In this document: positions 11,764 through 19,636 of the stretch, in pieces
Position numbering within the stretch: the first letter of the stretch is position 1
Layout: the number at the start of each line of letters is the position of its first letter
Source of the DNA: Paracidovorax oryzae ATCC 19882
GTDB taxonomy: Bacteria; Pseudomonadota; Gammaproteobacteria; Burkholderiales; Burkholderiaceae_C
Direction: 5' to 3'
Assembly (NCBI RefSeq): GCF_000687165.1
Contig: NZ_JMKU01000011.1
Coordinates: 124,001-188,000, forward strand
Length of the DNA: 64,000 bases
The notes under the pieces: model-generated
Database searches by the model: none
Told to the model about the DNA's origin: nothing
What the model saw: the letters and a program-made list of their open reading frames with translations, nothing else
Program-made: the position numbers and the translations under genes

Positions 11764-14568
11764 ATGAGCCCCCTTCCATTCCTCCGCCGTCCGGGCCAGC
11801 CCTCCCCAAGCAGCCCGACGCGGTTCTGGCACGTGCGCCTGGCGTTCGCGCCGCTGCTGTCGGCGGCGCTGCTGGGAATCACTTACCTGTACTGGCACCA
11901 CGCCGACCAGCTGCAGGAAACCCGGCGCCGCCAGAACTTCGACGCGGCGGCCGAGCGGGTGGTGTCGGCGCTGCGCGACCGCATGGGTGCCTACGAAATG
12001 GTGCTGCGCGGCCTCAAGGGCTACGTGGATGGCTCCACGGCCATCGAGCAGGGTGAATTCGCCGCCTACGTACATGCGCTGCAGATGGACCAGACGCGGC
12101 CGGGGCTGCAGGCCCTGTGCCTGATCGATCAGGTGCCCTACGACGGCCTGCGGACGCATGTGCAGGCGATGCGGGCGCAAGGGCTGGACCGCTACGAGGT
12201 GCGCTCGCGCGGGGACCGCGGCTCCTATGCCGTCATCACCCGGGTGGAGCCGCGCACCCGGGGCAACCTGACCGCGCTGGGCTTCGACGTCGCCAGCCTG
12301 CCCGCCGCACGCGAAGCCCTGGACCGCGCGCGCGATTCGGGCGCCCTGGCGCTGTCCGGCCTCTGGAGCGTGGGGGGCGAAGACGATCCGGGTCTCATGA
12401 TGTTCCTGCCCGTCTATGCCGGCGGGGGAACGCCGGCCACCCAGGAGGCGCGGCGCGCGGCGATCCGGGGCTGGGTGGCCGCGCCGTTCCGCGTGGCGGC
12501 CGTGGCCGGTGCCCTCCTGGGCGAACTGGACCCGGGCGTGTCGCTGCGCATCCAGGATGGGCTGGCCGGCGGCGGCGCCGATGCGGACGCGGGGGAGCTC
12601 TACAACTCCCGCGATGCGGCGGAGCCGGTCCCGCATCTGTCCGGCGAGCGCCTGCGGGCGGCGCGCGTGCTGATCGTGGGCGGCCGGCCCTGGACGCTCA
12701 CCATGGAGCCCCTGCCGGCATTCGACCACCGCCTGGGCCGCGACAACTATGCGCTCATCGCCTGGCTGGGGGCCTTGTTCAGCGTGCTGGCGGGCTGGTT
12801 CATCGCCATGCAGGCCACCGGCCACCAGCGCGCGCTGGCCCTGGCGCAGTCGATGACGAGCGAACTGCGCACCGCGCGCGACAACCTGGAAGGCATCCTG
12901 CAGGCCGTTCCGGACCTGTTGTTCGAGCTGGATGCCGGTGGGCGCATCCATTACCACCGCTCGGCACGGTCCGACCTGTCGGCAGAGCCCAGCCAGGCAT
13001 TCGAAGGCCGGATGCTGGAGGAGGTCCTGCCGCCGGGCGTGGCCTCGGAGTTCATGCAGGCACTGCAGGAGGCCGAATCGCAAGGGGTGTCGCTGGGTCG
13101 GCAATACCACCAGGAAACGGCCATGGGGCAGCTCTGGTTCGAACTGTCTGTGGCGCGCCGGCTCGGCGTGGGCGCTGCCGCAGGGCAGGGTGGTGCAGAC
13201 TCCCGCTACGTGGCCCTGGCCCGGGACATCACGGCCCGGCGCGATGCCGAGGCGGCCATGCACCGCATGGCCTACTACGATGCACTCACGGGCCTGCCCA
13301 ACCGGCGCCTGCTTTTCGAGCAGTTGCAGGCTGCGCTGGACGAGGCACGCAGCGGCGGGCGCATCGGCGCCCTGTTCTTCATCGACCTGGACAACTTCAA
13401 GCAGCTCAACGATGCCCGGGGGCATGCGGCGGGCGACCGCCTGCTGGTGCAGGTGGCGCGGCGGCTGGAGCGCCTGCTGCAGGGCTTCGGCAGCGTGGTG
13501 CGCATCGGGGGAGACGAGTTCGTGGTGCTCATCCCCCGCATCGCCAACGGCATGCAGGCGGGCGTGGATGCCGCGGGCGCCATGGCAGCGCGGCTGCGCG
13601 AGGGAATGGAGGCGCCGTACGACCTGGGCAGCACCTACTATTCGGTCACCGCCAGCACGGGGGTGACGCTGTTTCCCAAGGCAGGCGAAACCGTGGAGGA
13701 CCTGCTGCGCGAGGCCGATACCGCGATGTACCGCGCGAAGTCCTCCGGCGCGCACCGCGTGCGCTTCTTCGAGGCCGACATGCAGGCCGCCGCGCAGGAG
13801 CGCCTGTCGCTGGAGCAGGACCTGGCGCAGGCGATCGCCGACGATGCGCTCGAGATCCACATCCATCCGCAGGTGGACCGGGACGGGGCCGTGTGCGGGG
13901 GGGAACTCCTGCTGCGCTGGCGGCATCCGGCCCACGGCAACGTGTCGCCCGCCCGCTTCGTCGCCATCGCCGAGGAGTCCGGGTTGATCCTGCGCCTGGG
14001 CGCGCGCGTGATCCGCCGCGCCTGCGACGCCCTGGCGCAGCTGCATGCTGCGGGGCTGGACATGACGATCTCCGTCAACGTGAGCGCTCGCCAGTTCCGA
14101 CAGGACGATTTCGTCGCCTACGTGCGCGATGCGCTGGCCTACAGCGGTGCGCCGGCGTCCCGGCTGATCCTGGAAGTCACCGAGACCCTGCTGGTGGAGA
14201 ACTGGCAGGACACCGCGCAGCGCATGGCGGAGCTGGTGCGCTTCGGGGTGCGCTTTTCCATCGACGATTTCGGCACGGGCTATTCGAGCCTGGCCTACCT
14301 GAAGCGGCTGCCGCTCTATGAGCTCAAGATCGACCGGAGCTTCGTGCAGGACGCACCGGTGAACCCCAACGATGCGGCCATCGTGCGCGCCATCCTGTCC
14401 ATGGCGCAGCACCTGCGCCTGCGCGTGGTGGCCGAAGGGGTGGAAACCGAGACCCAGGCGGAATTCCTGGTCCGGCACGGCTGCGACGCGATGCAGGGCT
14501 ACCTGTATGCCCACCCCCTGCCGCTCAAGGAGTGGATCGATACGCAGGTGGGCGCCGCGGCGGTCTGA
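11764..14568 (+). CDS. CHASE-PAS-GGDEF-EAL c-di-GMP turnover protein
   Basis: Inner-membrane signalling enzyme of 934 residues. A transmembrane helix near 25-45 is followed by a periplasmic CHASE domain (about 60-300), a second helix near 335-355, a PAS domain (about 375-490), then GGDEF and EAL. The cyclase site is intact (RIGGDEFVVL, residues 580-589), but the RxxD inhibitory site upstream is missing. The EAL domain has E714 in ELLLRW, NVSARQF, EVTETLL, the DDFGTGYSSL metal loop and VVAEGVET, so phosphodiesterase activity is plausible. Dual or switched activity cannot be decided from sequence. Start ATG 11764 was chosen; the frame is open for 28 codons upstream. Confidence 0.9.
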   Translation: MSPLPFLRRPGQPSPSSPTRFWHVRLAFAPLLSAALLGITYLYWHHADQLQETRRRQNFDAAAERVVSALRDRMGAYEMVLRGLKGYVDGSTAIEQGEFAAYVHALQMDQTRPGLQALCLIDQVPYDGLRTHVQAMRAQGLDRYEVRSRGDRGSYAVITRVEPRTRGNLTALGFDVASLPAAREALDRARDSGALALSGLWSVGGEDDPGLMMFLPVYAGGGTPATQEARRAAIRGWVAAPFRVAAVAGALLGELDPGVSLRIQDGLAGGGADADAGELYNSRDAAEPVPHLSGERLRAARVLIVGGRPWTLTMEPLPAFDHRLGRDNYALIAWLGALFSVLAGWFIAMQATGHQRALALAQSMTSELRTARDNLEGILQAVPDLLFELDAGGRIHYHRSARSDLSAEPSQAFEGRMLEEVLPPGVASEFMQALQEAESQGVSLGRQYHQETAMGQLWFELSVARRLGVGAAAGQGGADSRYVALARDITARRDAEAAMHRMAYYDALTGLPNRRLLFEQLQAALDEARSGGRIGALFFIDLDNFKQLNDARGHAAGDRLLVQVARRLERLLQGFGSVVRIGGDEFVVLIPRIANGMQAGVDAAGAMAARLREGMEAPYDLGSTYYSVTASTGVTLFPKAGETVEDLLREADTAMYRAKSSGAHRVRFFEADMQAAAQERLSLEQDLAQAIADDALEIHIHPQVDRDGAVCGGELLLRWRHPAHGNVSPARFVAIAEESGLILRLGARVIRRACDALAQLHAAGLDMTISVNVSARQFRQDDFVAYVRDALAYSGAPASRLILEVTETLLVENWQDTAQRMAELVRFGVRFSIDDFGTGYSSLAYLKRLPLYELKIDRSFVQDAPVNPNDAAIVRAILSMAQHLRLRVVAEGVETETQAEFLVRHGCDAMQGYLYAHPLPLKEWIDTQVGAAAV

Positions 14569-14585
14569 ACCGCGGCCCGCGGCAT

Positions 14586-15629
14586 TCAACCGGCCAGGGC
14601 GTCTGCCGCCACCCGGGGCGGAGTGCGCGCGATGGCCATCACCTCGTGCGCGGGCAGGTGCTTGAGGCGGTGGTCGCTCCACACCTGCCGCCACCGCCGA
14701 GCGCCGGGCAACCCGTTGCGCAACCCCAGCATGTGGCGTGCGATTGAAGACCACGCGGTGCCGTGCCGCGCTGCCTCGCGCGCCATGTAGTCCACCATGG
14801 CCTCTTCGGCGGCCTCCCGCGTGAGCCCGGATGCGGCATCGCCGAAGTACTGCGCATCCCAGCGGGCCAGCCACCAGGGGTTGCGGTAGGCCTCGCGGCC
14901 GATCATCACGCCGTCGAGTCCGCCGCCCAGCGCTTCCTGCACCGCGGCATCGGTCGCGAGGCCGCCGTTGATCGCGATCACGAGGTCCGGGAACTCGGCC
15001 TTGAGCCGGTGCACCACGTCGTAGCGCAGCGGCGGTATTTCACGGTTCTCCTTGGGCGACAGGCCTTCGAGCCAGGCATTGCGCGCATGCACGATGAACA
15101 CGCGGCAGCCGGCCTCGGCAACGGTGCCCACGAAATCCCGCACGAAGGCGTACTCCTCGCTGCGGCCGATGCCGATGCGGTGCTTGACGGTGACAGGAAC
15201 GCTCACTGCATCCACCATCGCTTTCACGCAGTCGGCCACCAGCCGCGGCTCGTTCATCAGGCAGGCGCCGAAGGCCCCGCGCTGCACGCGCTCGCTGGGG
15301 CATCCGCAGTTGAGGTTGATTTCGCCGTATCCCCATCGTTCGCCGAGACGTGCCGAGTGCGCGAGGTCGGCAGGCTCGCTGCCGCCCAGTTGCAGCGCGA
15401 CCGGTTGCTCCTCGGCATTGAAGCGCAGGTGCCGCTCCACGTCGCCATGCACCAGCGCCCCGGTCGTCACCATCTCGGTGTAGAGCAGGGCATGGCGGCT
15501 CAGCAGTCGGTGGAAGTAGCGGCAGTGGCGATCGGTCCAGTCCATCATGGGGGCGACGGACAGGCGCCAGGGGACTGTTTTCTGGATGTTTTGTTTTAAA
15601 TCAACAGCTTGCGATGGTACTTGCAACAT
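14586..15629 (-). CDS. dusA: tRNA-dihydrouridine(20/20a) synthase DusA
   Basis: Flavoprotein that reduces uridines in the tRNA D-loop. The product shows the DusA start VPWRLSVAPMMDWTDRHCR, the NLNCGCPSERVQRG segment with catalytic Cys in FGACLM, KHRIGIGRSEEY and the C-terminal helical domain (MLGLRNGLPGARRWRQ). The start at 15629 (MLQVPSQ) has AGGAAG upstream and gives 347 residues; a start at 15698 would add 23 residues without family similarity. It converges on the GGDEF-EAL gene. dusA is a known insertion target of one tyrosine-recombinase family, and an integrase remnant lies right at its 5' side. Confidence 0.94.
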   Translation of the reverse strand: MLQVPSQAVDLKQNIQKTVPWRLSVAPMMDWTDRHCRYFHRLLSRHALLYTEMVTTGALVHGDVERHLRFNAEEQPVALQLGGSEPADLAHSARLGERWGYGEINLNCGCPSERVQRGAFGACLMNEPRLVADCVKAMVDAVSVPVTVKHRIGIGRSEEYAFVRDFVGTVAEAGCRVFIVHARNAWLEGLSPKENREIPPLRYDVVHRLKAEFPDLVIAINGGLATDAAVQEALGGGLDGVMIGREAYRNPWWLARWDAQYFGDAASGLTREAAEEAMVDYMAREAARHGTAWSSIARHMLGLRNGLPGARRWRQVWSDHRLKHLPAHEVMAIARTPPRVAADALAG

Positions 15630-15699
15630 TTTTTTGGCTTCCTGTTTGCCGCCTTCTCGCTCCATTGCGGCCGCATTTTTGCGGCCATGGTGCTGCATC

Positions 15700-16030
15700 G
15701 ATTACGACGGAACCTTCTCCTGCATGGCCCAGATCCGGCTGAAGCAGGACGGGAAGGTCCCGCACACCGAGGCGCAGACGTGCAGTCGGCGAATATGGGC
15801 GTCCGCGTGGCTGAAGCGCCGATAGTCGGAGTTGGAACTGGCGAGCGCAAGCGGCCGGAAGATGGCCGATAAGGTGACGCTGAGGGGGGCTGTTCGACGA
15901 GTATGTCAGCGCGGCTGAAAAAATAACCCCGTGGGGGCATGTCAAGGCGGCGGACATCAAGCGACTCGGGCAGTGTAGCCTGGCAGATATGGAGGTCGTG
16001 CGGTTGAGCGAGGCCGGCGGCTTACGGGAG
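15700..16030 (+). pseudogene. Degenerate tyrosine-recombinase (integrase) remnant
   Basis: Translation from about 15700 reads DGTFSCMAQIRLKQDGKV then HTEAQTCSRR and AWLKRR, which is the N-terminal DNA-binding segment typical of phage/island integrases. A TAG stop interrupts it at 15823. After a frame shift the similarity resumes (LFDEYVSAAEKITPWGHVK, then DIKRLGQCSLADMEVVRL) to about 16030, matching the core-binding domain of the same family. The catalytic domain is absent. It reads away from the 5' end of dusA. The rest of the 593 bp gap, 16031-16222, holds only an open stretch with no family I recognise. Confidence 0.7.
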
Positions 16031-16222
16031 TTGAGGGCGCAGCGCTGCTTCGACTTACATGGACGCCGCCTATGCATTGCCTGGCGGATGGACGATCGGT
16101 TGTCCGCGGTGGCTGCGGCCTACGCCAACTTCGCCAAGGAACGCCCGCACCAGTTTCGCATCCTGGTCGAGCCGCCGAACGAGCCTGCCGCACCGAACGT
16201 ATGCGTCATCCTGGCAACAGTA

Positions 16223-17545
16223 TCAATCCAGCCGGATCGAGGCTCGCAGCCGCGCATTGATCCGGTCGACCAGCCAGAGCAAGCTGCCGCGCCAGAGGCC
16301 GTGAATCCTTGCCTGGTGGCTGCGATAGAGCATGACGTGGCTGAGTTGCGCAAGGCGCCCGCGCAGCGTGACACCTTTCAACAGCCCGAACTTGCCCAGT
16401 GAGCCATAGGCATCGTACTCGCCCAACGATACCAAGGCTCCGAAGTCGCGGTGGATGAAGTCGGGAATCGTTGCGCCATTCAACAGCTTGCCGGGAAGAT
16501 GGGCGATCAGGTGCTGTGCCTGCTGGTGGGCGACCTGAGCCGTCGGCGGCAGTGGTCGTTCAGCGCCCTGAAGGGTCAGGCTGGCGCAGTCGCCGACCGC
16601 GTAGACATTCGGATCGATGAGGGACTGCAAGGAAGGTGTGACCACGATCTGGTTGGTACGGCTGGTGGTCAGCCCGTCGAGGCCGTTCAGAAAGTCGGCA
16701 GCCTTGACTCCGGCCGCCCACACCTTGAGCGCCGCCGGCACCTGCGTGCCATCGCCCAGGAGGAAGGCCTCGGCGGAGGCCGCCTTGACGCGGGTATCGG
16801 TCATTACCGTGATGCCAAGCGATTCGAGGCGCGCGCGGGTGGCGGCGGCGATATCCTGCGGAAACGCTGCGAGCAGCCGAGGCCCGCTTTCGATCAGCGT
16901 GACCGACAGGCGGGAAGCGAGTCCCTGCGCGCCGTAGCCGATGGCCGATTCCTTCAATTGCACCAGTTCGGCGGCCAGCTCCACGCCGGTAGCGCCGCCG
17001 CCGACGATCGCGATCGGCAAATCGGTGCCCTGCGCAAGAGCCTGCAACATGCGCAGCCGCACTTCATGGTTGAAGGCGTCGGCTTGCAGGCGGGAGTCGA
17101 TCTTGAAGCAATGCTCGGCCACGCCGGGCGTACCGAAGTCGTTGGCCTGGCTGCCAATGGCCAGAATCAGCGCGTCGTAGCCGATATGGCGCGCGGGAAC
17201 CAGCAGCCGTCCATCCGGCGCGTGCAGTGGCGCGATCCGTATCTGGCGCGCCTTCCGATCCAGACCGCATAGGTGGCCGGGCTGATAGATGAATCCGGCG
17301 CTGCGTGCCTGGGCAACATACGGAGTCTGCTGTTGGGAAACGTCGCGTGTGCCTGCGGCGATCGTGTGCAGCATGGGCTTCCACACATGCGCCGAGTCCG
17401 CATCCACGAGCGTGATGGCCGGAACCGGCTGTTTTCCCGCGCGCTGGCGGCGCCAGCGCCGGCCAAGCGTGGTGGCGATTTCCAGTCCGGCGACGCCACC
17501 GCCCACGACGACGACATGTAGAGGAGGGGATTTCTCGTTATCCAT
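16223..17545 (-). CDS. ndh: Type II NADH dehydrogenase (NDH-2 family FAD/NAD oxidoreductase)
   Basis: Single-subunit membrane-associated flavoprotein that oxidises NADH and reduces quinone without proton pumping. The 440-residue product has the FAD-binding VVVVGGGVAGLEIA near residue 10, the NAD-binding AIVGGGATGVELAAEL near 170 and the second FAD motif VYAVGDCASL near 300. The C-terminal region with HVMLYRSHQARIHG probably binds the membrane. Start 17545 (MDNEKSPP) is the natural one; the open frame upstream overlaps the TetR gene. The gene starts only 4 bp after the tetR stop, so the two form an operon. Related disulfide or sulfide:quinone reductases are less likely, as their cysteines are absent. 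Confidence 0.88.
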   Translation of the reverse strand: MDNEKSPPLHVVVVGGGVAGLEIATTLGRRWRRQRAGKQPVPAITLVDADSAHVWKPMLHTIAAGTRDVSQQQTPYVAQARSAGFIYQPGHLCGLDRKARQIRIAPLHAPDGRLLVPARHIGYDALILAIGSQANDFGTPGVAEHCFKIDSRLQADAFNHEVRLRMLQALAQGTDLPIAIVGGGATGVELAAELVQLKESAIGYGAQGLASRLSVTLIESGPRLLAAFPQDIAAATRARLESLGITVMTDTRVKAASAEAFLLGDGTQVPAALKVWAAGVKAADFLNGLDGLTTSRTNQIVVTPSLQSLIDPNVYAVGDCASLTLQGAERPLPPTAQVAHQQAQHLIAHLPGKLLNGATIPDFIHRDFGALVSLGEYDAYGSLGKFGLLKGVTLRGRLAQLSHVMLYRSHQARIHGLWRGSLLWLVDRINARLRASIRLD

Positions 17546-17549
17546 GATG

Positions 17550-18245
17550 TCAATGGCCTTCCTTGCCTGATCCGGTCCCAGGAATTCGGGACGGCCTGTG
17601 GGCTCTGTCGGAGCCACTCTTCGCCAACCCATGATCTTCTTCGAGGCGGGCCAGATACGCCGCGAGCGCGCGCGGCACTTCTCGCAGATATAGATCTGCA
17701 CGATGCGGGTTGGACTGGAAGCCCACGTGCATGCCGCCTGCGGCAATTGCGTGCATCACCGCAACATAGTCCTCAAGGGCCGCAGCCGTGATTCCTGGCA
17801 GGCGGGCGCCAAGAACATGCCGAAATGTTCGCATGAAGTCGGCGTCGCCCTCGGCCGTATCGCGCCCGTGCATCACGGCCAGGAAATCCGGGTGCCGGTT
17901 GATGTGCTCGATGAAGGGCCCTACGAGATGTTCGATCGTGGCGGCGGTGGACATTGACTGCCAGACCTCTGCCGGCACCGCGATGAGCTGTTCGTTGATC
18001 TGCCTGACAGCGGCCATGTGCCGTTCGACCAGTATTTGCAGCAGGCTCTCCCGATCAGGGAAGAAGTGGTACATCGAGCCGACGGAGGTCTGTGCGCGCT
18101 TGGCCACCAGATGCATCGTCACTGCGGCGACGCCGCCTTCGGCCGCCATTGCCGCGGCCGCCTGGAGGATCGCTTCGATACGGGCCTGGCCACGCGCCTG
18201 TTGGGATGCGCGTGGCGCTTGTTTGCTGGTCGAGGCTCTGGTCAT
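17550..18245 (-). CDS. TetR/AcrR family transcriptional regulator
   Basis: Predicted repressor of 231 residues. The N-terminal helix-turn-helix reads ARIEAILQAAAAMAAEGG then TMHLVAKRAQTSVGSMYHFFPDRESLL, the usual TetR pattern with the recognition helix before YHFF. The C-terminal ligand domain is not assignable. It is divergent from the pqi operon and directly upstream of the ndh gene. The palindrome at 18297-18312 in the divergent promoter is its likely operator, so it probably controls itself, ndh and pqi. Start 18245 (MTRASTSKQ) was preferred over an upstream in-frame Met. The ligand may be a redox-active or membrane-damaging compound, by inference from the neighbours. Confidence 0.9.
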   Translation of the reverse strand: MTRASTSKQAPRASQQARGQARIEAILQAAAAMAAEGGVAAVTMHLVAKRAQTSVGSMYHFFPDRESLLQILVERHMAAVRQINEQLIAVPAEVWQSMSTAATIEHLVGPFIEHINRHPDFLAVMHGRDTAEGDADFMRTFRHVLGARLPGITAAALEDYVAVMHAIAAGGMHVGFQSNPHRADLYLREVPRALAAYLARLEEDHGLAKSGSDRAHRPSRIPGTGSGKEGH

Positions 18246-18296
18246 GGTTGTCGAGGTGATGGGGCGCTGCGCCAGCAGAGGCGCCCGAAACAAAAC

Positions 18297-18312
18297 TAGA
18301 CGATTTTGTCTA
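18297..18312. promoter_or_regulatory. Candidate TetR-family operator (TAGAC-N6-GTCTA)
   Basis: TAGAC at 18297-18301 and GTCTA at 18308-18312 form a perfect inverted repeat around GATTTT. Similarity of the arms extends outward (AAAAC before, TTTTA after) to 8 of 10 positions. It lies in the 144 bp AT-rich gap between the divergent tetR and pqiA genes, 52 bases from the tetR start and 78 bases from pqiA. TAGAC/GTCTA half-sites are common for TetR-family repressors. TATAAAAT on the minus strand just beside it could be the tetR -10 region. Confidence 0.6.
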
Positions 18313-18389
18313 TTTTATAGATAATCGATTCCTTGGTCCAGATTTGCGTGTGCCGTGGATGCGATGCGTCTGCAGGACATCCCCCAACC

Positions 18390-19019
18390 ATGAAAATTTT
18401 TCCTGGCCTCGTAGTCTGTGAGCATTGCGACAGCGTGTACCACCGCCGCACACTGGGCAGCGGCGAACGTGCACATTGCGAGCGCTGCGCTGCGGTTCTC
18501 TATCGCGCCAGCCAATTGGACATAGACCGTTGGCTGGCCCTGACCGTCGCCGCTGCGATCGTGTTCGTGATCGCCAACGTCTGCCCCGTCATCCGCATCA
18601 GCCTGCAGGGGCTGCACAACGAATCCACGCTGTGGCAGGCTGCCGCCGCGCTGGCACATGGCGCCGCCGCACCGATCGCGCTGCCCACCGCTCTGTCCGT
18701 GATCATCGTGCCCTTCCTGCAGATCGCCCTGCTGGGCTGGGTGCTGATCCATGCCCGGCGCGGACGGCGCGCGCCGGGTTTCGCGCAGGCGATGCGCATG
18801 CTGGTGGCGCTGCGGCCGTGGAGCATGATCGAGGTCTGCCTGCTCGGCATCCTGGTGGCGGTGATCAAGTTGTCGAGCATGGTGCAGGTCGCCCCCGGCG
18901 CCGGCATATGGGCGACGGCAGTGCTGATGGTGTTGATCACCCTGATCGCCAGCCGCGACCTGCACGGGCTGTGGGAGTTGTCCACCTCGTCGGCGGCCGA
19001 CCAGGAGTTGCGCGCATGA
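18390..19019 (+). CDS. pqiA: Paraquat-inducible protein A homologue (first PqiA half)
   Basis: Inner-membrane protein of 209 residues. It starts with a zinc-ribbon-like pair (CEHCDSVYHRR, CERCAAVLYR) and continues with four transmembrane segments (about 50-70, 95-120, 140-160, 170-190), the PqiA family layout. In E. coli PqiA is one chain with two such halves; here the halves are separate genes. With PqiB and PqiC it forms an envelope-spanning lipid-transport system. Start ATG 18390 is followed immediately by the ribbon motif; an upstream in-frame codon at 18333 gives no family sequence. The stop overlaps the next start as ATGA. Confidence 0.88.
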   Translation: MKIFPGLVVCEHCDSVYHRRTLGSGERAHCERCAAVLYRASQLDIDRWLALTVAAAIVFVIANVCPVIRISLQGLHNESTLWQAAAALAHGAAAPIALPTALSVIIVPFLQIALLGWVLIHARRGRRAPGFAQAMRMLVALRPWSMIEVCLLGILVAVIKLSSMVQVAPGAGIWATAVLMVLITLIASRDLHGLWELSTSSAADQELRA

Positions 19020-19636
19020 GCCTGCCCGCCCGCGCGCGCCAACTGGGCGTCGTCGCCTGTCATGCCTGTGGCCTGGTATGCGAGGATGTCCTGGGCACGA
19101 GCGGGCACGGCGACTGCCCACGGTGTGGAGCGGCACTGCACCGGCGTCGCCCGAACAGCATCGCGCGCGCCTGGGCCTTGCTGATCGCCGGGGTCATCTT
19201 CTACATCCCGGCCAACGTGCTGCCGGTGATGTACACCGAGCTGCTGGGCCGTGGCCACGAGAGCACGGTCATGGGCGGCGTGATCCAGTTCTGGCAGGGC
19301 GGCTCCTACGGCATCGCGCTGGTGATCTTCATCGCCAGCGTGGCGGTGCCGTGCACCAAGTTTCTGGTCATGGCCCTGCTGCTGTGGACTTCGCAGCGGC
19401 ACAGTCGCTGGAGGCGGCGCGAGCGCGCCCGCCTTTACCGGCTGGTCGAGGTAATCGGCTACTGGTCGATGCTCGACGTGCTGGTGGTGGCCGTGGTCGC
19501 TGCGCTGGTGAAGTTCCAGGCGCTGAGCGACATCGAGCCGCGCGTGGGCATTTTCTTCTTCGGCGTGGTGGTGATCCTGACCATGCTTTCGGCAATGAAC
19601 TTCGATCCGCGCCTGATCTGGGATGACGACAAATGA
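19016..19636 (+). CDS. pqiA: Paraquat-inducible protein A homologue (second PqiA half)
   Basis: Second PqiA-domain protein, 206 residues. It again has two CxxC motifs (CHACGLVCED, CPRCGAALHRR) and four membrane segments, with IFYIPANVLPVMY in the first and the conserved GSYGIALVIFIASVAVPCTKF in the next pair. The C-terminal YWSMLDVLVVAVVAALVKF and MNFDPRLIWD segments are typical of PqiA/YebS. It overlaps the first half by ATGA and pqiB by ATGA, so the four-gene operon is tightly coupled and the two halves probably assemble as the PqiA unit. Confidence 0.9.
   Translation: MSLPARARQLGVVACHACGLVCEDVLGTSGHGDCPRCGAALHRRRPNSIARAWALLIAGVIFYIPANVLPVMYTELLGRGHESTVMGGVIQFWQGGSYGIALVIFIASVAVPCTKFLVMALLLWTSQRHSRWRRRERARLYRLVEVIGYWSMLDVLVVAVVAALVKFQALSDIEPRVGIFFFGVVVILTMLSAMNFDPRLIWDDDK

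Noticed and set aside
10525-14874. Long minus-strand open frame of about 1450 codons
   Set aside because: Only its last 359 codons match a family (RelA/SpoT). The rest is antisense to the GGDEF-EAL gene and part of dusA, so the gene was trimmed to start at 11604.
16031-16222. Possible RelE/HigB-like or TetR-like fragment between the integrase remnant and ndh
   Set aside because: Short stretches such as FDLHGRRLCIAWRM and YANFAKERPHQF are suggestive, but too short and inconsistent to assign.
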